Below, piece after piece: positions 1 to 9,105 of a DNA stretch of 17,633 bases; the first letter of the stretch is position 1; the number at the start of each line of letters is the position of its first letter. The stretch is from contig NAVB01002638.1 in the NCBI GenBank assembly GCA_002179805.1, forward strand, positions 1-17,633, read 5' to 3'. The position numbers and the translations under genes were made by a program. Source of the stretch: Acanthamoeba lenticulata. Taxonomy: Eukaryota > Discosea > Longamoebia > Acanthamoebidae. The notes beneath the pieces were generated by a model. It was not told where the DNA came from. It saw only the letters and a list, made by a program, of their open reading frames with translations, and ran no database searches.

Positions 1-960
1 CGCGGCACCGGTGCTGAGAATCCTGATGACGTCACCAAGTGCCCTGTGTGCGGTGGTTCCGGCGTTCGCCTCATCACCCAGCAGCTCGGCCCTGGCTTCA
101 TCACCCAGACTCAGACCACGTGCGCGCTTCTTCTCATCCTCTTTACAGACAGATAACATACTCACCATGACCTCCACAGCTGCGACAAGTGCGGCGGTAA
201 GGGCAAGATCGTCAAGGGTACGTGCCCTGTGTGCAAGGGCCGCAAGGTGGAGAGCGGCGAGGATACCATCACCGTCATTGTTGAGAAGGGCATGCGCGAC
301 GGTCACGAGATTGTACGATTTTCTCTCAATGGGACTGCCTCTTCTTTCCTCATAACTTCCTCTCTTACGCATCCGCTGTCTCGTCATGTTAGACCTTCTC
401 GGGTGAGTCGCATGAGCATCCCGACCACCTGCCGGGCGACCTCGTGTTCAAGATCAAGACCGCTGAGCACACGCGTTTCATCCGCAAGGGCGACGACCTC
501 TACATGAACTCGACAATCAGTCTCCTCCAGGCCCTCGTCGGCTTCAAGAAGACCTACAAACACCTCGACGGCCACCCGATCGTCCTCGAGCGCTCGGAGG
601 TTACCAAGCCCGGTGCGTTTTCTTCACACTTGATGATCGCCCTCAACTCCATTTCTTACTTTTGTGCCTCTCTGCTCTTGTGCAGGGTTCGTCTTGGTCG
701 TGCCCGGCCAGGGCATGCCGCACTATGAGGACCCCGATCGATTCGGCGATCTGTACGTTGAGTTCACCGTCAAGTTCCCCACCACTATCACCGACGAGCA
801 GAAGGAGGGTACGAGTCTCACGAGATGCTGATTTCAGCAGTAGTGCAAAGACTCACCATTGCCTAATCCCCGCATAGGCTTCAAGAAGCTCCTCAAGAAG
901 GAGAAGAAGGACGCTCCTGCTGCCGAGGAGGCAACGAAGACGGACAAGACCGAATTGTAA
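1..960 (+). CDS. DNAJB11: ER-lumenal DnaJ/Hsp40 co-chaperone (DNAJB11/ERdj3/Scj1 type), 5' partial
   Basis: Exons read 1-119, 180-312, 393-612, 686-808 and 878-960, all with GT-AG introns of 60-80 nt. They give 225 visible residues, and the J domain lies upstream of the window. The window opens in the Cys-rich region: a truncated first repeat (RGTGAENP), then CPVCGGSG, CDKCGGKG and CPVCKGRK, i.e. zinc-binding CxxCxGxG-type repeats. The LGPGFITQTQTTC segment between repeats resembles the DNAJB11 equivalent. The substrate-binding C-terminal domain follows, with RKGDDLYMNSTISL, LVGFKK, HLDGH and a PGQGMPHYED motif. The protein ends TDKTEL. KTEL is a KDEL-like ER retrieval signal (human POGLUT1 was named KTELC1 for it), and yeast Scj1 also carries a KDEL-type tail, so the protein should work with the ER Hsp70 BiP on folding and ER-associated degradation. 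Assignment to the DNAJB11/Scj1 group is strong; one-to-one orthology is inferred. Confidence 0.88.
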
Positions 961-1332
961 GCACAGGCGACCGACATGTCTTCAACTCAACTCCAACCTT
1001 CATCCCCTCTCAACTTCAGTCGAACTCCCAATCACGTAGAGTATCAGGAAAGATTTTCTCCGTCGTTCCTGCGTTCGAGCCTTCTCCTCCAACCACGCGA
1101 CCATGAGAGATGAAGCGCTCGGCCCACGCAACTGTTCCTTGTGGTCACAAGCTATTTATTCTTCTCCCTCCCCCTCTTTCCCAAAAGCCCTCCCATCTCC
1201 TCCTTCTTCCCTCTTCCACAAACAACGTGTTGTCACAAGAGACGCAGGAAACGAAATACACAAGGCCACCAGACTTGACTTGCAATAACAAGCTGATGAT
1301 GAGGATCGACGATGATGATGATCGTCCTGAGG
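961..1332. other. Convergent 3' intergenic region between DnaJ and ankyrin genes
   Basis: Both neighbours end here tail to tail. No coding signal with splice support was seen on either strand. The stretch holds a pyrimidine-rich tract at about 1155-1215 and a short GAT repeat at 1311-1322. It is presumed to contain two 3' UTRs and their polyadenylation sites, although no clean AATAAA was seen. Confidence 0.6.
1311..1322 (+). repeat. (GAT)4 microsatellite
   Basis: Four tandem GAT units lie just beyond the stop codon of the minus-strand ankyrin gene. A similar GAT run occurs at 5868-5882 in the next convergent 3' region. Confidence 0.8.
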
Positions 1333-2231
1333 CTAATAGTGGGTGGGCGACTTGTACTTGCCCTCTGGTGATGGTGATGATGGCGCTTCAGTGAAGATAA
1401 TGACTAGGGGCGTGGTGCTTGCAAGGTGGTTGACACGTACCGGTGAAGATCTCTCCAGTGGCGGCGTCCTTGGCGAGGTCCTCCGCCGTCTTGCCGTTGA
1501 CGTTGCGCAGCGTCGGATCGGCTCCGAGGCTGAGCAGGAGGCGCACGGTGCTCACCTTGCCCGAGCCCGACGCGTTCGTCAGCGGCGTGTCCTTGTCCTG
1601 CAAGAGAGAAGAAAAAAAGAGAGGCAGTGAGTTGCAGTCATGGCTGGCGGTTCTGTGGTGGCCGATAGCGCACCTGGTCCAAGCAGTTGACATCAGCCCC
1701 GCGGCTCACAAGGCACTGCACGACGTCGTCCTGTCCGAAGCGGGCGGCCAGGTCTGTTTGTGAGGAGGAGAGGAGAGGAGAGAAGAGGATGAGCTTGCGA
1801 GAGGCTGGGCCTGGGCGTCGTTTTGCAGGCAGGTGGACAAGGACGCACGGAGAGGAGTGGAGCCAGAGGTCGTCCTGAGGTCGATCTGAGCACCTTGGTC
1901 CAGCAAGTAGTCGACAACGTGACGATGGCCCCCTGTGGCCACGCAGCGGCTGCGGTGAGTTGAGAGCACGAAAAAAATGAAGCAAGAGAAGGGCGCTAAC
2001 GCACAGCGAGCAGCTTCGTGAAGGGCGGACTGGCCCTGTATATCCTGCGCGTTGATCTTGGTGGTCATAGACTTCATCCTTTGCTTGCACATCTCGAGGT
2101 CGCCGTCAGCTGAAGGTGAGGGTTGGCTTTTCATGAGAATGCACTCAAACAACAAGGCCTCAAAGGAAGTGTCTCGTACCGGCAGCATCCCACAACGTGG
2201 CCTTTCCCCACTGCGTTCCTTGTCCAAACAT
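1333..2231 (-). CDS. Small ankyrin-repeat protein (about 169 aa)
   Basis: Minus-strand exons read 2231-2180, 2109-2005, 1932-1849, 1753-1674, 1597-1441 and 1364-1333. All phases agree, and the total is 170 codons including the stop TAG. The start ATG at 2231 opens MFGQGTQWGKATLWDAA. Ankyrin repeats follow, with typical cores: SALHEAARWGHRHVVDYLL, then STPLHLAARFGQDDVVQCL, then DTPLTNASGSGKVSTVRLLL, and a shorter terminal repeat around GADPTLRNVNGKTAEDLAKD. The C-terminus is EGKYKSPTHY. Ankyrin repeats mediate protein-protein binding; no catalytic or membrane segment is visible, so this is probably a soluble adaptor. Splice joins that recreate consensus residues (AARWGH, TPLHLAAR) support the model strongly. 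No in-frame upstream exon was convincing, so this ATG is taken as the start. The partner protein and pathway are unknown. Confidence 0.85.
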
Positions 2232-2828
2232 GATGTCTTGTGCGTAATGAGGTGTTGCTCCACAGCCCAGACAAAAGGCAGCGCTGCATTGTTAACATAA
2301 CTTGTAAAATGCCAACGGCCGCCCAGGGCCGACGTAAACGTCCTGGCTCCCGACCACAGTGGCCATGTAGCCATTGCCCACCGCCGGCGACGAGAAGAAG
2401 AGAGAAAGCAAAGACCCCAAGACGCGTCCAGTGGCCGAGGACATGCCATCACCACCATCAGGCGATATCTTATGGTAGACTGAAAACGTAAGCAAGTCTG
2501 GCCCAAAGGCCTTCTGCTGCACGAGTCCCCCCAAGGGACATCCTGGCACGCTTGTCCACTCGAAGAAGGTCAACGGTACAAGCTCAAGAGGAGTGTAACG
2601 ACCATGCCAAGAATGCAAGATATGGTGCCGGAGTAACCGGAGAGCTGATACCGCGGAGGCCGAAGCAACGGCAGTGCTCTTCGCGTCTCCGACATTTTTT
2701 ATTTTTCTTATTCTTTTATTTTATAAAAGAGGACAGTTGGAGGTGATTGCAGCCCATCTGCCACGACGCCCGGTTAACCGTTGGTGGGTGGCACCAAAGA
2801 GCAGCTGCATTTCTAAAGAGGAGAAAAG
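2232..2828. other. Divergent intergenic region between ankyrin (-) and kinase-like (+) genes
   Basis: About 600 bp separate the two head-to-head start codons. A minus-strand open frame at 2292-2618 has no recognisable domain and no consistent splice to the ankyrin exons, so it was left out. The part from about 2690 to 2730 is strikingly T-rich and contains a TATAAAA. The region probably holds the promoters and 5' UTRs of both genes. Confidence 0.55.
2722..2728 (+). promoter_or_regulatory. Candidate TATA box of the kinase-like gene
   Basis: TATAAAA lies in a T-rich island about 100 bp upstream of the ATG at 2829. That spacing suits a TATA box plus a 60-80 nt 5' UTR. No transcription start is visible, so this is a positional inference. 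Confidence 0.35.
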
Positions 2829-5734
2829 ATGGGGGACCACTTTGCCGCATTCGCGATTCTACACGCGAGCATAACGAAGACCCTGAAGACCTTGAGGGAC
2901 TTCTCACGTGAAAAGAAGCACAGGACCATATACGAACGAGCCTCCTTTCAAGATCTCATTACGCCATTTGAAAAATGTGGTGTGCAACTTCAACAACGCT
3001 TGGATACCGTCTCCGACGTTTATGCTTTCCTCGTATGCCTTCCCTTCTGTTGCAGCAACCCACACGTTGCCTCCTATCCTTTCGCCTTGTCCCCTTTCGG
3101 GCATTTCATGATGTGCCAAATCATCTTTCTGCACCTTGAAAGGTTGCCATGGAAACTTTTTGATCTGGCGATCTTTTTTTGTTGTTTTTATTTTTTAACA
3201 TTATTAAATGTCTTATTCTGCAGGAGCACTTTGGGATCACCAGCTCGCGCGCGGAGGTGGGCTTGACGACGTCCCCGGACGTATACCTCAAGCACCTGCC
3301 CAACATGTTACCCAAAGTCGAACCTGCTCTGGTGCAAATCAACTGCTCACCAGACCGTACGTCGCCACGCCCACCCTCCTTCTCTTGTACTCTTGTCATG
3401 CACACAGCACTCATCTCACGCGGGCGCGCGGCTCTAGTGAGCGACGAGGTCAAGCGGAAACGCAAGAACGTGGCCTTTGTGCGTGGGCTGATCGAGGAAG
3501 CCAAAGTATGTTCAGCTCCTCCTGGGCCTGCACGCCGCCCGCACTGACTCATCCATGTGCTTGTGGACGCAGTTTGGCGATAACGCGCGGCTGGCCGAGG
3601 CGGTGATGAAGGACATTTTGTCGAACCCGTACTTCTCGGGCGAACCGGGCCTCGTGGTGTCGATGATCAACTACTCACCCGCGTTTGACCGCGTACGCTT
3701 TTCTCCTCTCCTGCCCTGTTAAACGACTGCTGTGTTATCGATGCCTGGAGGCTCACACGTGAGTGTTGCGTGCGCCAACGACAACAACAGTTGCTGGCCA
3801 AGTACATCTTCACGCTGCGGCACTACCCGTGGGAAATCATGCGCGAGTGGGTCAAGCGCGTGGTCGAGAAGGGCGATGCCGATCGCGACATCTCCAAGTT
3901 CGTCCTCGCCAAGCCGCCCTTCAGTGACGGGCCCGATCCCATCAAGGTACGATCCGATCCGTCCCTCACTCGTCGCATGATCATCGCGCGGCTGATCGTA
4001 GTGATGATGCTAATGACGTTGATGGTGATACAGGACATCATTATTAAGCGCTGCATGGGGACCACGGGCCGCTCCATCGGACCGCAGGTGACGCGTCCCC
4101 GACCAACTGTTGTTGCTCTCTGCGCTAGCGACGACCTGACATTTCTCTGCCTCTGCTTTTCCAGCTCGATTTGACGCCAGGGACCATCATCAAGACCCAC
4201 GGCTACAAGCTCAAGGTGCTCTCGTGCGCGGGCAAGGGCAACACGGGCGCTGTATATAAAGTGCGTTCTTCTCCCCGGGGAGATGAGAGACTGCATCAGA
4301 CATTGCTAAAAACAATATAAAAATACAACAAAATCAGGCACAATCGATCGGGAAGGGAGGAGAGCAGATCGTGGGACTCAAGGTGTGTGTAAAATACGAG
4401 CCCGAGGTCATCCTCTCCATGCAACGCGGTACGTGCGCATGACCTATAAGCGTGTGTTGCGGGTGCGCCGTAAGTGCTGACCGCCCAGTGGCTCATTTTT
4501 TCCTTCAGAGAGTAAGAAGATGGCGCTGCTGGAGGAGCTGAAGGTGTGCAAGTACACGGCCATTCTCGAGGCCGGCGATGACTACGCTGTGAAGGAGTGG
4601 GCCGAGGGCATCACGGGCGTGGAGTGGTTCAAGGTGTGGGAGATGGACGGCGCCAAGACGACCGACGAGAGCTTCCGCAAGCTCATCCAGCTGTTCCACA
4701 GCGTGGCCGAGAAGCGCATGTACCTCCAGAACTTCAAGCCACACAACCTCCTCTGGGACCAGGACCAGCGCGTGTGGCAAGTCATCGACTACGGCGGCCA
4801 CAAGCCCCTCGGCTCGGCCGAAGAGGTGCTCAACAAGTACTTCGAGAAGTTTGACGAGATGTGGAACAAGAACAAGCGCCTCGTCCCTTCGTGCGCCGAG
4901 CTCGTCCGGCGACTGCAGCGCGAGGTCTCCTCTCCATCCAACTCTCGAAGCTTGCTTGCTTGCTTGCTTGCGGACCGTAACTCATGTTGGCCCCTTGTTG
5001 TTGACGTGCAGGAGGCTCTTGAGCGAAAGAAGCTGGAGGACTCGCGACGGACGGCAGCGTCGTCATCATCATCGTCAACGTCGGTGCCCACGCCTCTTTC
5101 GTCTTCGTCGGTGCCCACGTCGGCATCAACAACAACCACATCGACGACTGTGGCAGCGACGACAACGCCAGCGCCACCGTCGGCCTTGCGCAGCTCGTCG
5201 TCGTCCTCGTCGTCGCTCGACCAAGGCCGACAGGTCACGCCGGCGTCGCCGCCGTCCTTTAGCGGGTCGGCCAGCGTCGGCGCACGGGCGGGGCGAGGCC
5301 GGCCGCCCGCGACGGAGCCCGAGCCCGACCGGGAGAAGGACGCCAAGCAGGACGGCCACGACAGCAACAACGCCGCCGCCGTCGTCAAGCTCAAGGGCAG
5401 CAACAGCAACAACAGCGGCAGCAGCAAGAAGAAGAGCAGCAAGGCCGAGAAGGCGGAGAAAAAGGCAGAGAAAAAGGCGGAAAAGAAGCGCGAGAAGCAG
5501 GAGAAGAAGAACAGCAAGCAGCAGAGCAAGCAGAGCAGCAGCGCGATCGAGCGGAGTCCGTCGCTCGCGGAGAGCGACGAGGCGGCGTCGCAGGCCGGCA
5601 GTGAGGCCGGGAGCAGTGACGGTGGCGCTGCCGGCAGCGACGTCGTGGTCGGAGGAGAAGAAGGGTCGGCGAAGAAGAAGGGCAGCTTGCTCACGCTGGG
5701 CAAGGGCAAGTCCAAGTCGACGAAGAAGAGATGA
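2829..5734 (+). CDS. Divergent protein-kinase-fold protein, probable pseudokinase, with low-complexity tail (about 686 aa)
   Basis: Exons read 2829-3032, 3224-3356, 3438-3505, 3573-3692, 3791-3946, 4034-4087, 4165-4260, 4338-4428, 4509-4924 and 5012-5734; the phases are consistent. Residues 1-245 are mostly helical-looking and not recognised. From about residue 250 a kinase fold appears: a glycine loop GKGNTGAVYKA (about 268-278), a beta3 lysine in IVGLKV (K292), a possible alphaC Glu near EEL (about 316-317), a catalytic-loop equivalent LQNFKPHN (380-387) and DYG (401-403) in place of DFG. The usual HRD reads LQN, so the catalytic Asp is Asn382, while the loop Lys, Pro and Asn and the metal-binding Asp are kept. 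The tail after about residue 447 is Ser/Thr-rich (genomic 5060-5220), then Lys/Glu-rich (about 5425-5530), and ends KSTKKR. It could be a nucleotide-binding pseudokinase or an atypical active kinase. The first exon and its start are the least certain part. Confidence 0.78.
4951..4970 (+). repeat. (CTTG)5 tetranucleotide microsatellite
   Basis: Five perfect CTTG units lie inside the predicted last intron (4925-5011) of the kinase-like gene. That intron is 87 nt long and has no in-frame stop. Confidence 0.85.
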
Positions 5735-5892
5735 CACGATCGCGCATCCTCCTCCTCCACGTGGATCACTTCTTTCATTATTATTTATTTCTTCTCTCCT
5801 CCCAACAAAGGCAGAGCTCCCGAGCTCTTTTGTACACACCACAACACTTGAAGCAGAACAACAACACGATGATGATGATGATAATGATTGCT
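5735..5892. other. Convergent 3' region between kinase-like and EF-hand genes
   Basis: Only 158 bp separate the two stop codons. The stretch contains a T-rich segment (about 5771-5800) and a (GAT)5 run at 5868-5882 followed by ATAATG. It must serve as 3' UTR and terminator for both genes. Confidence 0.6.
5868..5882 (+). repeat. (GAT)5 microsatellite
   Basis: Five tandem GAT units lie immediately beyond the stop codon of the minus-strand EF-hand gene, a position analogous to the GAT run at 1311-1322. Confidence 0.8.
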
Positions 5893-6937
5893 CTACTCTT
5901 CTTGGTAGAGGCAGGCCATCTTCTCCAGATCGCTCTCCGCGATCTGCGCCCTCTCGATGGCGCGCGCGAAGAAGCCGACCGGGTCCACGAGGACCAGGAT
6001 GGCGTCGTTCTCCTCCAGCCCTTGCAGCCACTCGGCCTACGTGCGAGCGTGTATGTGAGCGAAAAGGCGAGCCGCAGTTGTGGAGGAAGAGGAAGGACGC
6101 ACGCACCAACGTGATCTTGCCGTCTCGGTTCTTGTCTGCGGCCATGATGAAGGTCGGCATGCTGCTCATCTCCTCCGCCATTTTGCTTGCGGCGCGGATC
6201 TGCTCCAGCCACAAGGTTGAGTAGTGGTTGTTGAAAGGGTGTTAGTACAAGAACGAGCTCTCACCTTGATGGCCCTACGCTGGCTTGGTGTGCAGTGGGT
6301 CTTGACGTAGTGGGAGATGATGGCAAAGCACATGGAGCGAAGCTTGGTGTAGTGCTGCCTGACCTCGCCTGATAAGACAGGAGTTGGGGTTAGCCTTGAG
6401 GCTGTGATTTGGAGGCGAGCAGCCCGTACTCGCAGACAACGTGCCATCGCCGTCGAGGTCCATGGCCCTGAAAGTCACTGAGCCCATCATCATATCGGTG
6501 TCAGCTGCTGCGGCAAGGGCGGTGATGGCGCTAACGATAACGTACGTTCGGCCTTCTTCTTGTAGCTTCCAGAGGAAAGGATGGAAAGACCAACAAGCAG
6601 CTCGTCCAAATCAACTGTAAAGAAAGGGCAACTCACATGAGGCAGTGAAAAGGAGGAGCAAGCAAAACCACAAACCTCGTCCGTCCTTGTTGGTGTCGAA
6701 CAGATCAAAGAAGTAGTTGAGGGTGTTCATCTCCTGGAAAGGCTGCAGTTCGGGATAGTCGCTGACCACCTTCTCCACCAGGCTCAGGAACCCTTTGCCG
6801 TCGAGACCCTTTGTGCTGGGTTTGCCGGCGAGCTCGCTGAACAGCGCCCTCAGCTTCTCGGCCTGCTCCACGGTCAGCTCGGGGGGCACAAACTGTGCGC
6901 TCTCATCATTCTGCACACGACTGGACTTTGCTCCCAT
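5893..6937 (-). CDS. EF-hand calcium sensor, probably N-myristoylated (about 239 aa)
   Basis: Minus-strand exons read 6937-6676, 6614-6546, 6477-6430, 6368-6265, about 6199-6107 and 6036-5893. The fifth exon could begin three bases earlier. The start MGAKSS fits the N-myristoylation pattern, with Gly2 and Ser6. Three canonical 12-residue EF loops are visible: DTNKDGRVDLDE (81-92), DLDGDGTLSASE (117-128) and DKNRDGKITLAE (183-194). An earlier candidate near LDGKGFLS (about 45-52) is degenerate, as in many calcineurin B, NCS and CBL-type sensors. About 55 residues separate loops 3 and 4, longer than in calmodulin. The protein ends CLYQEE. It should bind Ca2+ and act as a membrane-tethered sensor or regulatory subunit; the target enzyme is unknown. 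It starts head to head with the acetyltransferase gene. Confidence 0.86.
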
Positions 6938-7318
6938 CTCGAGTGTTTGTGGTCGTTCGGTTGGGGTGTGTTCGCTGGCGCAACTCTCTTTTGGGCAGGG
7001 GAGTTCTTTGGCCCAGAAAAGGTTATTCGCAATGTATGATCATGCTAGCACAACAAAAAGGAGAGAGAGAGAGAGAAAGGGGAATGTTGATGAGGGCAAA
7101 GGATAAGGGCCGATGTGATGAAGAGGTGTTAGCCTGCGCTCTGGAGTTGGACGCCACGCCGCGCCTCCCAACATTGTTGGGTGCTGCGAGTCTCTGTCGA
7201 CACATAAAGATCGGCCGTGGAAGTTGTCCCCGACTTCGCCCAACTGATACGGCGAAAAGGACTCGAACTTTACAGAGGGGTATTATGCTCCACTGCCGTT
7301 CCCTCCACGTACGTCAAA
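6938..7318. other. Divergent intergenic region between EF-hand (-) and acetyltransferase (+) genes
   Basis: The two start codons are 381 bp apart. A (GA)n run lies near 7061-7076. The acetyltransferase frame is open upstream to about 7217 but has no ATG there, so it is treated as 5' UTR. No TATA box stands out. Confidence 0.55.
7061..7076 (+). repeat. (GA)n dinucleotide run
   Basis: A near-perfect alternating GA tract of about 16 nt sits in the middle of the EF-hand/acetyltransferase divergent promoter region. GA tracts are often promoter elements, but function here is only inferred. Confidence 0.7.
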
Positions 7319-8655
7319 ATGAACGTGATAAGCTACCATGATGCCGCCGCAGTTCTGGACGCTGCGCGCGACTTGTTTGTTGAGGACGAACTTTTCACGA
7401 CTGTGCCCTACGGAGTCTTCAACAGACTCGTGGTGAAGCCCGACCTCTTTGGCGACCCCGCCCAAAACCACTTTGTCTTGATTACACAACCAGGACGTCA
7501 AAGCAACGCTGAAGCAGGTGCTTGTCTCGCTACCAGACTGAGCCAACAGCTCGCTGACAACTCGTGTGAGCAGGCGTCGAGGCTGCTTGCCGTGTGGTGC
7601 TGTTGGCCTTTCAGATAGGCCACTTCCCATTGGCCTTTCATCTTGCGTCCTCGTCCGCGCAGGTGGAGAGATCAGAGGCCATTGGTCTGCTTATTCGCCA
7701 CTTGGATGAGTCGGGCCAAGCTAGCTCAGTCAAGTGTGTTACAGCCCCTCTTGTTTGATTGACTTCTGGTTGACGAGTCTCCCGCGTGTTGTGCGCGTCT
7801 TAGGAAGCTGGAAAGCTTAACGCAGAATGTGGAGATGATGGCCGCAATCTGGAACAGCACCGCCCAGCTCTTTAACCGTCATCCAATCTGCTTACGGAGA
7901 AGCTCTGGATTCCTCGTGTGTGACCGTGTCGAGGTGCCCTTACTCGTCGTTCCCGAAGGTGACCCAGTTACGTTGTCACGCCCATTTCCTGCGTCATCAG
8001 ACCAATCCAACTTATCGCCATGAGCGCAGGTGTTTGACATCATCACGGCCACAGACGAGCATGTGGAGCTCTTAGCTGATTGGTTTCTCAAGTTCCAGAC
8101 ACGCTTAGGCCAGGAGCCGCCTTCCTCAGAAGAGAGCCACCGGATGGCTGCATCATGGGTGGACGGTCGTGACGGCAGCAAGGCGTACCTGCTCCGCGTA
8201 TGGTTACCCGCACTTTCCTTGTCAGCCTTGCAAGGTGTCTGCTCATGCGTGAACGTGGCCGTAACAGGCCGAAGTGGACAGTAAACGGGAAATGGTATCT
8301 GTGTGCGTGACGAACAGACAGTCACCCAACACGCGCACCATCTCCATGGTCTACACACCGATCGAGTTTGGTAGTCGCGGATTCGCTACCCGGCTCGTCG
8401 CTTCTATCACGCACCGCATCCTGTCTGAGAAGCGCTACAGCTGCCTGTTTACCAACATGAGCAATCCCCACAGGTAAGCACACCTCCCCTATGTGGCCAC
8501 CGCCAACTGCCAATGGTAGCTTTAAGGTTTTCTTGTGGTAAACTAAATTCAACACTTCCATCCACAGCAACCACGTCTACCGCAAGGTCGGCTACCGTGT
8601 GCACTCGCAGTGGGATATGTACGCACCTGTGCGGGAGCAGCCGGTTGAAAATTGA
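7319..8655 (+). CDS. GNAT-superfamily N-acetyltransferase (about 316 aa)
   Basis: Exons read 7319-7517, 7574-7733, 7804-7933, 8030-8197, 8268-8473 and 8568-8655; the phases are consistent and give 317 codons. The N-terminal half (MNVISYHDAAAVLDAA onward) resembles the alpha/beta N-lobe found in predicted bacterial-type GNAT acetyltransferases. The C-terminal half holds the GNAT signature: a beta4-type strand ISMVYTPIEF, an acetyl-CoA-loop equivalent FGSRGFATRLV, then CLFTNMSNPHSNHVYRKVGYR, the typical 'NPxSNxxYxxxGY' end of the fold. Such enzymes move an acetyl group from acetyl-CoA to an amine; the substrate cannot be told. In the Q/RxxGxG/A loop the first residue is Gly rather than Gln or Arg, if the alignment is right. 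The third exon's donor (GTC GAG / gtgccc) was chosen because the later GT at 7957 would create a stop. Confidence 0.84.
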
Positions 8656-9105
8656 AACAATGCAATTTTTATGCAACGCGTTTTCGAACGTAAGAAGGGG
8701 GCGAATCAGCTTGCTTGCGCGAGTGCCTTCTTACGTAAGAAGAACCGGAACGATCGCGTAACTGATGAACCTGATCACGAAAGAATTCCACCGATGGTTC
8801 AGTGCGGAAGTGGTGTCATGAGCAAGCTTGGATGGAGTGGAGAGCTGTTGCCTCGAAGGCTCTCTTCTCCAGCCACTTCGTGAAGTGAGTGGGCCACACA
8901 CACACAACAAAAGAAAGGGATGCGTTTTTTCGTCTCCCTGTGGGAACGCTTCTTCACGCAGAGGCCGACCTCGTACAGCATTCCGGACGGTCCCGCTATA
9001 TCACCACACCCTGGTACTCCTTCCTGCCTTGTGCCCTCCTTGTATTCCCTCTTGAGCTGATGCTGTATCGGTGCAGAGAGTGCTCGAAGAAAGAACAACG
9101 ATGGC
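8656..9105. other. Intergenic stretch between acetyltransferase and CRT-like genes
   Basis: Both neighbours are on the plus strand. The stretch must hold the acetyltransferase 3' UTR, the CRT-like promoter and probably a short first coding exon that could not be placed. It carries a 16-bp perfect palindrome at 8727-8742 and a direct copy of its right half at 8688-8697. An ATG at 8831 followed by a GTGAGT donor near 8883 is one possible first exon, but the phases did not join cleanly. Confidence 0.5.
8688..8742. repeat. Perfect 16-bp palindrome with upstream direct half-site
   Basis: CTTCTTACGTAAGAAG (8727-8742) is its own reverse complement. Its ten-base right half ACGTAAGAAG also occurs at 8688-8697, 45 bp upstream. 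The pair lies between a 3' UTR and a promoter. It could be a dimeric transcription-factor site; function is not shown by the sequence. Confidence 0.6.

Noticed and set aside
2292..2618. Minus-strand frame upstream of the ankyrin gene
   Set aside because: It has no recognisable domain and no phase-compatible splice to the ankyrin start, and it ends at an ordinary stop. Treated as promoter or 5' UTR.
4789..5778. 329-aa minus-strand frame, Leu/Ser/Ala-rich
   Set aside because: It is the antisense reading of the Ser/Lys low-complexity tail and has no domain.
5126..6214. 362-aa minus-strand frame running into the EF-hand exons
   Set aside because: Only the small part at 6107-6199 is coding, as an EF-hand exon. 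The remainder reads introns and the antisense of another gene.
4851..6224. 457-aa plus-strand frame, Arg/Pro-rich
   Set aside because: It overlaps the real kinase-like exons and then the antisense EF-hand gene. Its Arg/Ser/Pro monotony is a frame-shifted reading of GC-rich triplet repeats.
7253..7280. tRNA B-box-like string (minus strand GTTCGAGTCC)
   Set aside because: The T-stem mispairs and no A box, anticodon arm or acceptor stem can be built around it.
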